Positions 8,790 through 16,925 of a DNA stretch of 23,860 bases are shown here, one piece after another (within the stretch, counting starts at the first letter, position 1; every line of letters begins with the position of its first letter). Below the pieces are notes generated by a model. That model ran no database searches. It was not told the DNA's origin and was given only the letters and a program-made list of their open reading frames with translations. Source of the DNA: JBEKTW01 sp049515655 (GTDB taxonomy: Bacteria; Bacteroidota; Ignavibacteria; UBA10030; SZUA-254); contig JBEKTW010000044.1 in the NCBI GenBank assembly GCA_049515655.1, positions 1-23,860 on the forward strand. Reading direction: 5' to 3'. Made by a program: the position numbers and the translations under genes.

Positions 8790-9344
8790 TCATCCAAAGA
8801 GTTCCCCTGCATCATCAATCGGGATCAAAGGCGGCATGCCTCTATCATAGTAGCACGCAGACGAGTACCTGTACTGCCATCGTTCCTCTGCGAGTTTCCA
8901 ACCTTTTGCAACCGGATTGTTGTGGAGGTATTCCAGCTTCTGTCTCAGGAATGCAGCCGAATAAATATTCTTAGCCTGAATTTTCTGCCATATACGATGC
9001 TCTTCTCCTGAATTCGCGCGAAGCGCTTGCCCGTGAAAATACCTCACGAGGTCGAGACGATTCTGATTTCGCAGTTCATTCAAGATCCTGTGCGCCGTGT
9101 ACGAACCGAAACTCTGGAGTATCCCGGATATCGTCTGGCCGTCCATTGGTTGTATCACCGCATGAACATGATGCGGCATAATAACGAATGCGAACACTTT
9201 ACATCGCCGGTGATCCCGGTGCCATGTCAGAGAATCCAACACGATCTGCGCAAAGGCCTGCTCCTCAAATAGCCTTCTCCATCCAGCTACTGTTGCCGTG
9301 ACAAAGTACAAATCCCCAGCAACATGTCGTGGCTGAAATGTCAC
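8790..9344 (-). CDS. REP-associated tyrosine transposase (RAYT), IS200-like Y1/HUH family
   Basis: 184 residues, full length for the family. The start is a GTG chosen because AAGGAGG lies 5 bases upstream (9350-9356), the strongest ribosome binding site in the window. The HUH motif is H59-V60-H61 within MPHHVHAVI. The C-terminal hallmark KLEYLHNNPV (136-145), followed by W-x-Y-x-YSS, is typical of RAYTs. These single-strand DNA enzymes nick at palindromic REP sequences and are thought to spread them. Palindrome arrays on both sides fit that role exactly. Oddity: after W119-Q120, where many relatives carry a tyrosine, this protein reads KIQAK, so the nucleophile is uncertain; Y82 and Y128 are alternatives. 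The gene is surrounded by repeats and does not appear to share an operon with its neighbours. Confidence 0.9.
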   Translation of the reverse strand: MTFQPRHVAGDLYFVTATVAGWRRLFEEQAFAQIVLDSLTWHRDHRRCKVFAFVIMPHHVHAVIQPMDGQTISGILQSFGSYTAHRILNELRNQNRLDLVRYFHGQALRANSGEEHRIWQKIQAKNIYSAAFLRQKLEYLHNNPVAKGWKLAEERWQYRYSSACYYDRGMPPLIPIDDAGELFG

Positions 9345-9371
9345 ACATGCCTCCTTAGACTATTCTTCCCC

Positions 9372-10010
9372 ACCCCGCTCCCGACCGCGTCCTCGCGGTC
9401 GGCTAACCCAGCATGAAAGTCCAAGCTCTGTGCAATTCAGCGGGGACGCTGAATTGAGCTTGGAAGACCGCTCCCGACCGCGTCCTCGCGGTCGGCTAAC
9501 CCAGCATGAAAGTCCAAGCTCGTCCAATTCAGCGGGGACGCTGAATTGAGCTTGAATTGAGCTTGGAAGACCGCTCCCGACCGCATCCTCCCGGTCGGCT
9601 AACCCAGCATGAAAGTCCAAGCTCGTCCAATTCAGCGGGGACGCTGAATTGAGCTTGGAAGACCGCTCCCGACCGCGTCCTCGCGGTCGGCTAACCCAGC
9701 ATGAAAGCCCAAGCTCTGTGCAATTCAGCGAGGACGCTGAATTGAGCTTGGAAGACCGCTCCCGACCGCGTCCTCGCGGTCGGCTAACCCAGCATGAAAG
9801 TCCAAGCTCTGTGCAATCCAGCGGGGACGCTGAATTGAGCTTGGAAGACCGCTCCCGACCGCGTTTTCGCGGTCGGACACCCGGCCCATAAGCTCAGCTT
9901 ATTTCAGCGAGGACGCTGAAATGAGCTTTGAAGGCGAGGACCCCGAATAGAACCGCTTCAGGGCAGGCGCTGAAATGAGCTTTGAAGGCGGGGACGCTGA
10001 ATTGACCTCC
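9372..10010. repeat. 93-bp tandem paired-palindrome array on the 5' side of the RAYT gene
   Basis: Composite units start at about 9375, 9468, 9571, 9663, 9756 and 9849, spaced 93, 103, 92, 93 and 93 bases. Each unit has a type A palindrome, a linker reading GGCTAACCCAGCATGAAAG, and a type B double-layer hairpin (AAGCTC, spacer, AATTCAGCG-GGGA-CGCTGAATT, GAGCTT). The 103-base unit has an 11-base duplication (about 9549-9565). The type A copy at 9577-9598 carries changes in both arms (CCGACCGCA, CCCGGTCGG). The last unit switches to the outer type found at 292-407, with CCCGAAT...TTCAGGG. The array ends about 30 bases from the stop codon of the gene at 10038. There is no gene in it; frames stay open on both strands because 93 is a multiple of three. 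Confidence 0.92.
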
Positions 10011-10037
10011 TGGGGCAGCGAACGTTGCCAAATGGAA

Positions 10038-12371
10038 TTATTTGATCAATACAATCTTTTGCTGAACGGTGAAGAGCGGACTCTGCACGACGTAGAAGTA
10101 CATTCCGCTGGGGGCTCTCTTGCCGCTCTCTTCGACGCCGTCCCACGAGCCGATGTTCTTCACCGTCGGTTGCCCCGGTATTACATTCACACTGAACGGT
10201 ATTTCTCTGATTCTCCTGCCAAGAATGTCATAAATCGTGATCGTTCCGACGGTCGAATTGCTCACTCTCATCGTAAAACTTGTTGCGCCCTTGGCCGGGT
10301 TGAAGGGATTCGGGTATGTCTGCAGCGAATCGATCGAATTGACGGTTCCCACAGGCGGGGGCGTGATGATGATTCCGGTCCCGCCGCCGTCATAACTCTT
10401 CAAAATCGTTCCTCCATCCCCCATAACCCAGCCCACAGATGATCCGAGGAAATGGACTGCGGACAACTTGTGGTCGGTACCGCTGAGGAGGCGAGCCCAG
10501 CTGAAACCACCGTCCGTCGTCCTCAAGATAGTCCCTCCATCGCCGGCAACCCATCCGAGGCTGTCATTAACAAAATGCACTGCGTAGAAATCATCGGTCA
10601 CCGGGCTAGGCAGTAGACGCCATGTGTGGCCCATGTTCGTCGTTCGAAGTATCTTTCCACTATCTCCGGCAGCCCATCCTTCATTCCATCGCTGGAAGAA
10701 AACGGAATTCAGCCTGGGCGCAGGTTGAATCGGCGTCTCTATCCAACTGTTACCCTGATCGGTGCTCGTGAAGATCCTTCCCGCGTTCAGGGCGTCACTG
10801 CCGACCGCCCACAATCGATTGGAATCCGAGACACAAAGTGACGCAAAATTGATTGACGTCCCGAACTGCGGTGCCGTCTGCTGCCAGTAATAACCGCCGT
10901 CCACGGTCTTCAGGACCGTTCCCTTGTCCCCCGCAGCCACGGCATCAAGAGAGTCGAGGAATTTTACGGCCCTTAATGGTACGGGTTCGCCGCCGTTACC
11001 GGCGAGGAACCAGGTATTCCCTCCGTCGAATGTCGTCGCGATGACCCCCGAATCACCGACTGCAGCTCCCTGGCTTGGACTCCAAAAATCCACCGCGCTG
11101 AGTTTTTGTCTGATGTGACTGTTTTGGGCAAGCCATGTGCTTCCTCCATTCGTCGAAACCATAAGCGTGCCGCGGTCGCCGACCGCGAACAATTGGTTAG
11201 TCCCAACAAGAACGAAATCCGTCAGTTCAACGATAGGCCCGGAGGATTGGGGCCTTAAGACAATTCCGGGGGGAACGGCAGCGGGCGAGACTTGCCACAT
11301 TCGCCCGTTCTCCCCGACAATCCATCCAGAGAAAGCGTTTGTCAACGAAAGCGCCGTCAGACCGACGGCAGTGTCGGCGAGAGTGGTTGTCCAGGAAGAA
11401 CCGCCGTTGGAGGTTGATATCACTGTGCCTTTCTGGCCCACAGCTATTCCCTGCGTCGAGGTCGAAAAACGAATTGCGGACAGCGAGGCGCGCGTGGCGG
11501 TCGAAAGTCCTATCCACGTCGTGCCGTTATCGATAGTTTTCATCACGGCCCCGCCGCTTCCGGCAAGCCACCCGACATTCGAATTATAGAAATCAATGTC
11601 CTTGAGATCGTTACGCGTGAACGCAAGTGAGCTGCCCCAGGTATGGCCTCCGTTCGAGGTTCGCTGCAGCCTTCCAGAATCGCCGCAGCTCCAACCGACA
11701 TTAGGGGTCACGAAGAACACGGAAGTAAGATTCGTGACCGTGCCGGAATTTTCCGCGCCCCATGAAATACCGGCGTCGGCCGTCCCCAGAATCGTGCCCC
11801 CGGCTCCGACCGCCCAGCCATGATTAGCATCGAGAAATCTTACCGTCTGAAGCGTGAAGGTCGAGCTCGTGGGAAAAGGCCTGAGCCACGAAGCCCCTCC
11901 GTCGATCGTTCGAAGAAAAATTCCCGAATCTCCGACGGCCCATCCGTCGACATTGTCGGGAAAGAAAACAGAGCGCAATGAGCCTCCGACATTGGCCACC
12001 TCGGATTGGATCTGCCATGTGCCTCCTCCATCTGTTGTCCGGATGATTGTCCCTGCGCTCCCGACCCCAATCGCCCTGAGCGTGTCAAATGCAACTATGC
12101 CAAAGAGGTTGTTGCCCTGAGGCAGCGGGTTCTGCCAGAACCATCCGGAGGAGGTATCATGTGGAACGGGGGCACAGAAGGCAGTGCTGCGAAAGGCAAT
12201 GGCCAATGTCAGGAACTGAAGAACAATAACCGCTGCGGGCACAATACGAAGAGCGGCAATCGTTCGTGCGCTCTTAACGCATATGTTGTCGCTGCAAACC
12301 TGCCTCTCAGTTGTTGTCACGCGGCAGTTCAGAAAGAAGCGTATACCCTCCACACACGCATAGCGCCCCAT
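10038..12371 (-). CDS. Double beta-propeller (YCF48/BNR-like repeats) secreted protein with T9SS tail, third paralogue
   Basis: 777 residues. The hydrophobic signal segment is at about 38-66, ending FCA, so the n-region is unusually long; no later in-frame ATG fits and the start is 11 bases after the preceding stop. The mature protein opens with WFWQNPLPQGNNL, shared with its two upstream paralogues. I count 14 repeats of about 43 residues with the core GWAVGxxGxILRTTDGGxSW (about residues 80-670). YCF48-like domains are seven-bladed propellers, so 14 repeats would make two. The T9SS tail (about 684-777) has TYPNPFNP, YDILGRRI, SGMYFY and a final KIVLIK. As an exported protein it is more likely a surface binding or adhesion factor than the photosystem assembly factor that names the family. 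Last gene of the cluster; REP-like palindromes follow. Confidence 0.93.
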   Translation of the reverse strand: MGRYACVEGIRFFLNCRVTTTERQVCSDNICVKSARTIAALRIVPAAVIVLQFLTLAIAFRSTAFCAPVPHDTSSGWFWQNPLPQGNNLFGIVAFDTLRAIGVGSAGTIIRTTDGGGTWQIQSEVANVGGSLRSVFFPDNVDGWAVGDSGIFLRTIDGGASWLRPFPTSSTFTLQTVRFLDANHGWAVGAGGTILGTADAGISWGAENSGTVTNLTSVFFVTPNVGWSCGDSGRLQRTSNGGHTWGSSLAFTRNDLKDIDFYNSNVGWLAGSGGAVMKTIDNGTTWIGLSTATRASLSAIRFSTSTQGIAVGQKGTVISTSNGGSSWTTTLADTAVGLTALSLTNAFSGWIVGENGRMWQVSPAAVPPGIVLRPQSSGPIVELTDFVLVGTNQLFAVGDRGTLMVSTNGGSTWLAQNSHIRQKLSAVDFWSPSQGAAVGDSGVIATTFDGGNTWFLAGNGGEPVPLRAVKFLDSLDAVAAGDKGTVLKTVDGGYYWQQTAPQFGTSINFASLCVSDSNRLWAVGSDALNAGRIFTSTDQGNSWIETPIQPAPRLNSVFFQRWNEGWAAGDSGKILRTTNMGHTWRLLPSPVTDDFYAVHFVNDSLGWVAGDGGTILRTTDGGFSWARLLSGTDHKLSAVHFLGSSVGWVMGDGGTILKSYDGGGTGIIITPPPVGTVNSIDSLQTYPNPFNPAKGATSFTMRVSNSTVGTITIYDILGRRIREIPFSVNVIPGQPTVKNIGSWDGVEESGKRAPSGMYFYVVQSPLFTVQQKIVLIK

Positions 12372-12382
12372 ATTTGTACAAG

Positions 12383-14644
12383 CTATTTTACCAACACCAT
12401 TTTCTGCGCCACACTGAATTCAGGTATCTCAAGCTGGTAAAAGTATATCCCCGCAGAAACCCTGTTTCCCTTCTCGTCTCTACCATCCCAGACTATATCA
12501 TTGTGTCTTCCGACCCCCGAGTAAGAAAAAAGAAATTCTTTGATTCTTCTCCCGAGAATATCGTAAATCGTAACAGAGCCGCTCACCGGCGCCTGTAGCA
12601 CGTCAATCGGAATGACAGTCCCGGGATTAAACGGGTTAGGGTAGTTTTGCATGAGCTGTATGACGACGGGGAGAGAAGGCGGAGGCAATTTCACCCCTGC
12701 ACCGCCGCCGTCGGTGGTTTGCAGTATTGTCCCATTGAAACCGGTTACCCAGCCATGCAGTGTATCAATGAAGCAAGTCCCGTGCAAATCGTTCGGCGTC
12801 CCTGTGCTCAACGATGCCCAGGAAGAACCACCGTCATTCGTTCTCAATACAGTGCCGGTTGAGCCACATATCCAGCCGTGTAAAGGGTCGACAAAGTGCA
12901 CACCGTAGAATGAAGCGGCGACCGGACTTTGTTCAGGTCTCCACGTTACTCCCCCGTCGGTCGTTTTCACTATTGTCGTGGGCTTCCCTACAGCCCATCC
13001 GTACGTCGCATTGACAAACGTGATCGATTCTAGTGCCCCAGAAAGGAAATCGCTCCCGCTCCACGAGATGCCGCCGTCGACCGTTTTAAAGACCCTGGAG
13101 ATAATGTATCGCTCCGATGTCGCAGCAATCCAACCCGTATGACGATCGAGCAGACAGATCGAATTGAGCATGGCGTTCGTATCAACATCCTGCCGCGTCC
13201 AGGATCGCGCCCCGTCCGTTGTCAACAAAATCCTGCCATTCGTACCGACAACAATGCCAAACAAGCTATCGACAAAATCGAGACCAAGCAATTGAGTGGT
13301 CGTATCCACACCCGACTGCGACCAACTCTGTCTCGGCACGGCAATCCAGGAGGCACCTCCATCCGTCGTACGAAGGATCGTACCGGAGTTTCCGGCCACA
13401 TACCCGGCGTTGGGTGTCGGGAAAGCGACGGCATTCAAGACCTGGTTCGTGTGGCTCTCCACGCCGGTCCAATGATTCCCCCCATCCGTCGTGTGCAAGA
13501 TGGCACCGTTCTGACCTACCGCCCAAACGTTCAAGCTGTCGATCATCAGAATACCATTGAGTATCGAAATGACACCGCTTGTGGTGGCGGTCCAAGTTCT
13601 TCCGCTGGTCGCCGTCAAGGAAATCGCGCCGCCGGTCCCCACGACCCACCAAATGCTTCCCTGTTCAGCAAGTACCATATCGGCAAAAGTATAGCTCGAA
13701 TCAATGAGGCCGGTTTTCCATGATTTGCCTGAGTCGGCTGACTGTATGAATCCGCCGTTCCAGGTTTCGAGCAAATCTCCCTGATGAATCTTCTCGCCGT
13801 TCCAGGCGATGACAGTACTCCCTGACCGAAAAGCAAGTACCCCCTGGACCAAACCCACAACCTGACCCGCCCCGGCTGCTCGAAGAGCAACGATTTTTAC
13901 GGCAGGGAGCGTCGTATCTTTCCAGACCGCACCTGCATTGGTCGAACGGGCGATGAATCCACGATCCCCGGCAACCCAAATTGAGCTTGCGTTGCGAAGA
14001 TAGACTGCGTAGAGGTTCCGTTTTCCTTGCAGCAGCATTCTTCCCCATGTGATGCCGCCGTTCCTTGTCGAAATCACAGTACCGGAGTCGCCGGCCAGCC
14101 AGCATGTGGGCTCGTCGAGAACATAGAGGCTATGGAGGTCCTGCGTTGTGAGAGTTGGTTGCGGCAGCCAGGTGCCCCCGCCATTGGTCGTCTTGAGAAT
14201 AGTCCCGTTTTCCCCCCCTATCCAACCGACACTTTCGTTAGCGAATCCGATCGCGTATAGTGAGTTACTGGTGTGCGGCTTGTCGCTTACGCTCCATTGT
14301 TCACCGCCGTCGTGAGTTTCGAGCATGTAGCCATCATCGCCGACTGCCCATCCCAGACTGTCATTCACAAATGTTACAGCTCTCAACGTCGGGGCATTTT
14401 GTCCGCCCTCAAATTGGACTGACCACGTCGCACCTTCATCAGTCGTTCGAACGATCGTAGCGCCCGCGCCGACCGCGATCACCTCACTCCGCGAGAAGGC
14501 AAAGGCTGCCTGCAGGTTATTTCCTTGCGGTTTAGGGTTCTGCCAGCTCCAGGAATTGGCAGAGAAAGCCCGTGGGGCACTGACAAGTAGAACCAACGTG
14601 ATCACAAGATTCAGCCAGGCCCTCCTGTAGCACCAATACTTCAT
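12383..14644 (-). CDS. Double beta-propeller (YCF48/BNR-like repeats) secreted protein with T9SS tail, second paralogue
   Basis: 753 residues from the ATG at 14644, which overlaps the TGA of the upstream paralogue as ATGA and directly precedes a good signal peptide (MKYWCYRRAWLNLVITLVLL...SA). A longer frame from 14755 would place 37 charged residues before it and overlap the neighbour by over 100 bases. The mature protein opens with WSWQNPKPQGNNL. About 14 propeller repeats follow; the sixth (around residues 260-310) is degenerate and expanded, lacking the usual AVGxxG core. The T9SS tail (about 665-753) has QNYPNPFNPG, YDILGRRI, WDGRDEKGN and a final KMVLVK, closest to the tail of the gene at 10038. 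The ATGA overlap suggests translational coupling. Likely an exported surface protein; ligand unknown. Confidence 0.93.
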   Translation of the reverse strand: MKYWCYRRAWLNLVITLVLLVSAPRAFSANSWSWQNPKPQGNNLQAAFAFSRSEVIAVGAGATIVRTTDEGATWSVQFEGGQNAPTLRAVTFVNDSLGWAVGDDGYMLETHDGGEQWSVSDKPHTSNSLYAIGFANESVGWIGGENGTILKTTNGGGTWLPQPTLTTQDLHSLYVLDEPTCWLAGDSGTVISTRNGGITWGRMLLQGKRNLYAVYLRNASSIWVAGDRGFIARSTNAGAVWKDTTLPAVKIVALRAAGAGQVVGLVQGVLAFRSGSTVIAWNGEKIHQGDLLETWNGGFIQSADSGKSWKTGLIDSSYTFADMVLAEQGSIWWVVGTGGAISLTATSGRTWTATTSGVISILNGILMIDSLNVWAVGQNGAILHTTDGGNHWTGVESHTNQVLNAVAFPTPNAGYVAGNSGTILRTTDGGASWIAVPRQSWSQSGVDTTTQLLGLDFVDSLFGIVVGTNGRILLTTDGARSWTRQDVDTNAMLNSICLLDRHTGWIAATSERYIISRVFKTVDGGISWSGSDFLSGALESITFVNATYGWAVGKPTTIVKTTDGGVTWRPEQSPVAASFYGVHFVDPLHGWICGSTGTVLRTNDGGSSWASLSTGTPNDLHGTCFIDTLHGWVTGFNGTILQTTDGGGAGVKLPPPSLPVVIQLMQNYPNPFNPGTVIPIDVLQAPVSGSVTIYDILGRRIKEFLFSYSGVGRHNDIVWDGRDEKGNRVSAGIYFYQLEIPEFSVAQKMVLVK

Positions 14645-16887
14645 TTGAGCAGTAACATTTTGCCGGTAATAGTCTGGGTCGCTGGTTGAGATGTCACTCG
14701 ATAGAAATAGACGCCCGAGGAACGCTCGCCGGCTCGGAACTGGACTGAGTGCCAACCCGCGCCAAACTGCTGATTGTTCACCAACATCGCGACCTCTTGA
14801 CCGAGGATGTTGTAGATGGTGACAGATATAAGGCCTTTCTCCTTCAATTCGAACGCCACGTTCGTTATCGGATTAAACGGATTCGGATAATTGCGAACGG
14901 AAGAGATTGGACCGCCTGAATGCGCTTTCCGGGTCAGGGGAGAAAAGGAAGTATCGATGGATTGCAGAATAGTGCCATTCATTCCCACCACCCATGCGAT
15001 TGAATCCGAGCTGGTCACTGCCATAAGATCTCTTATCGTCGGAGAAACTTCCGCGTTCCAGGTGGCTCCGCCATCCGAAGTGGAAAGAATCGTTCCAAAT
15101 TTGCCGACGATCCAACCGTGCAGGCCGTCCATCATCCGGACGCCATACAGTGCTCGCGTCGTGCCGGATTCGACGGAATCCCACTCTGCACCGCCGTCTG
15201 TTGTCCGCAGGATCACGCCGTGGTCTCCGACAGCAATTCCCAAATCCGGTGAGACAAAGTGAATGGCATTAAGCCCAAGCTTCGTCGGCACAGCTTGTTT
15301 CGTCCAATCAGAACCTCCATCGGTCGTAGAGACGAGACCCCCACCGGCGCCGACAGCCCATCCGGTATTGTTATCAAGGAAGAAAACAGAGTTCAGCGTC
15401 CCCGTACTTCTCCGCTGTTGCCTCACCCATGTTTCTCCGCCGTCCGTCGTCTGATATACCAGACCAAACGTCCCGACCGTCCATCCAACCATTTCGTCGA
15501 CGAAAAAACATGAACGCAACGCGGATATTCCTTTTATGGTTGCAGATTGCTCCCACGTCGCTCCACCATCCGTTGTTCTAAGCACATTACCGGCGCTACC
15601 CACGGCCCATCCGGCCAATGCGTCAAGGAAGAATACCGAGTTCAACTGATTTGTTATCGGGCTCGTTTGCTGCGTCCATTGTACGCCCCCATCCGTCGTC
15701 TTGAAAATCGCGCCCGATAAGCCGACAGACCAACCCACGGAAGTCGCAGGAAAACTCACCGCCCTCAAGTTACCCTGAACGCGACGATCAATCTCTTGCC
15801 AGTTTTCTCCACCGTCCACCGTCCTGAGTATTGTGCCGGCCATGCCCAGAGCCCACCCGGAGGAATCATTCACGAATTTTACTTTTACGAGCCAGTCAGT
15901 CGTTATGCCTGAAGTTTGCGATTGCCACGTTGTGCCGCCATCTACAGTCGCAAAGATTGACCCCTGGCTTCCTACGACCCATCCAGAATCCGGATTGACA
16001 AAATACACGCTCGACAGAGACAATGATGTCGTTATCATGCTCGACCAGGACGCCCCACTGTCGGTGCTGTGAAGAATCGCCCCACTGTCGCCTACAACCC
16101 ATCCCACACTATCGTTAAGTAACTGAGCTGCATCGAGATTCCGCGTTGTGCCTGAGGTCAATTGTACCCAGGTGGTACCTCCGTTGGTTGTTTTGAGGAT
16201 AGACCCCTTTGCGCCCACTGCCAGACCGGTTGTGTCATCGACGAACTTTATGTCGTACAAATCATGCGCAATCCCGACGGTGTTCACCGACCACGTTACA
16301 CCAGCATCCGTCGTTTCATAGATCGAACCATTAGTCCCGGCAATCCACCCGGTATCGGGATTCACGAAACTCAATGCAAGGACAATAAAGTTGAAGCCTG
16401 TCGGCACATCGACCCAGGTGAGCCCTCCATCTGTCGATTTCAAAAACTCCGAATTCCAGCCGACGGCATATACGGTTGAATCGTTCACGAACTGAACATC
16501 TACGATTGGTCTCGAAAGTGAGGCGGTATTCTGGATGACAGACCAGGAGCTGCCACTATCGCTCGTCCTCAGCACCGTCCCGGCAGCCCCCACGAACATG
16601 GCGGAATCCTTATCGACATCAAAAGAGTAGAGCAGGTTTCCCTGAGGACATGGACTCAGCCATGCCCATGGCGAAGCGAAGGAAGCAGTGATCCCGGCGA
16701 TTCCCGCCGCGCTGAATTCCGAATCGGCTTCCACCGGGCAGATGGTTTTCCATTTGCCCGCGTTGGAAGGCTGCGAAGATCCCCCGAAGCCGGTAAGCCA
16801 ACACAGAAGGCAAGCCACTCCGATGCACAGCAGACGTCGCGATCTGCCAAGGTGAATATCCCCGCATCTCATCACTGTCTCTTTCAT
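14641..16887 (-). CDS. Double beta-propeller (YCF48/BNR-like repeats) secreted protein with T9SS tail, first paralogue
   Basis: 748 residues. Start at 16887 (MKETVM...); an internal ATG at 16872 is also possible, and neither has a strong ribosome binding site. A hydrophobic signal segment runs from about residue 18 to 36. The mature region opens with WAWLSPCPQGNLL, a divergent form of the W-Q-N-P-x-P-Q-G-N-N-L motif of the other two paralogues. I count 14 repeats such as GWAVGSAGNVLRTTDGGATW, enough for two seven-bladed propellers. The T9SS tail (about 664-748) has RNYPNPFNP, YNILGQEV, SGVYFYRV and a final KMLLLK. The start is 38 bases after the usher-like gene with no terminator between, so co-transcription with the chaperone-usher-like genes is likely. 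The cargo role is inferred from the tail; function is otherwise unknown. Confidence 0.93.
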   Translation of the reverse strand: MKETVMRCGDIHLGRSRRLLCIGVACLLCWLTGFGGSSQPSNAGKWKTICPVEADSEFSAAGIAGITASFASPWAWLSPCPQGNLLYSFDVDKDSAMFVGAAGTVLRTSDSGSSWSVIQNTASLSRPIVDVQFVNDSTVYAVGWNSEFLKSTDGGLTWVDVPTGFNFIVLALSFVNPDTGWIAGTNGSIYETTDAGVTWSVNTVGIAHDLYDIKFVDDTTGLAVGAKGSILKTTNGGTTWVQLTSGTTRNLDAAQLLNDSVGWVVGDSGAILHSTDSGASWSSMITTSLSLSSVYFVNPDSGWVVGSQGSIFATVDGGTTWQSQTSGITTDWLVKVKFVNDSSGWALGMAGTILRTVDGGENWQEIDRRVQGNLRAVSFPATSVGWSVGLSGAIFKTTDGGVQWTQQTSPITNQLNSVFFLDALAGWAVGSAGNVLRTTDGGATWEQSATIKGISALRSCFFVDEMVGWTVGTFGLVYQTTDGGETWVRQQRRSTGTLNSVFFLDNNTGWAVGAGGGLVSTTDGGSDWTKQAVPTKLGLNAIHFVSPDLGIAVGDHGVILRTTDGGAEWDSVESGTTRALYGVRMMDGLHGWIVGKFGTILSTSDGGATWNAEVSPTIRDLMAVTSSDSIAWVVGMNGTILQSIDTSFSPLTRKAHSGGPISSVRNYPNPFNPITNVAFELKEKGLISVTIYNILGQEVAMLVNNQQFGAGWHSVQFRAGERSSGVYFYRVTSQPATQTITGKMLLLK

Positions 16888-16925
16888 TCGTTCATCCGTT
16901 CCTATACAAGCCGTCGATCGAAATC

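Noticed and set aside
9360..9891. Open frames on both strands through the 93-bp repeats (also 8316-8513 and 8564-8773)
   Set aside because: The repeat length is a multiple of three, so frames stay open by chance. The translations are the same arginine-rich segment repeated, with no signal, domain or ribosome binding site.
8361..10010. CRISPR array
   Set aside because: Repeats alternate between two palindromes with near-constant linkers; there are no unique spacers and no cas genes.
12383..14755. Longer start (14755) for the middle propeller gene
   Set aside because: It would add 37 residues before a good signal peptide and overlap the upstream gene by over 100 bases, whereas the ATG at 14644 forms an ATGA overlap.
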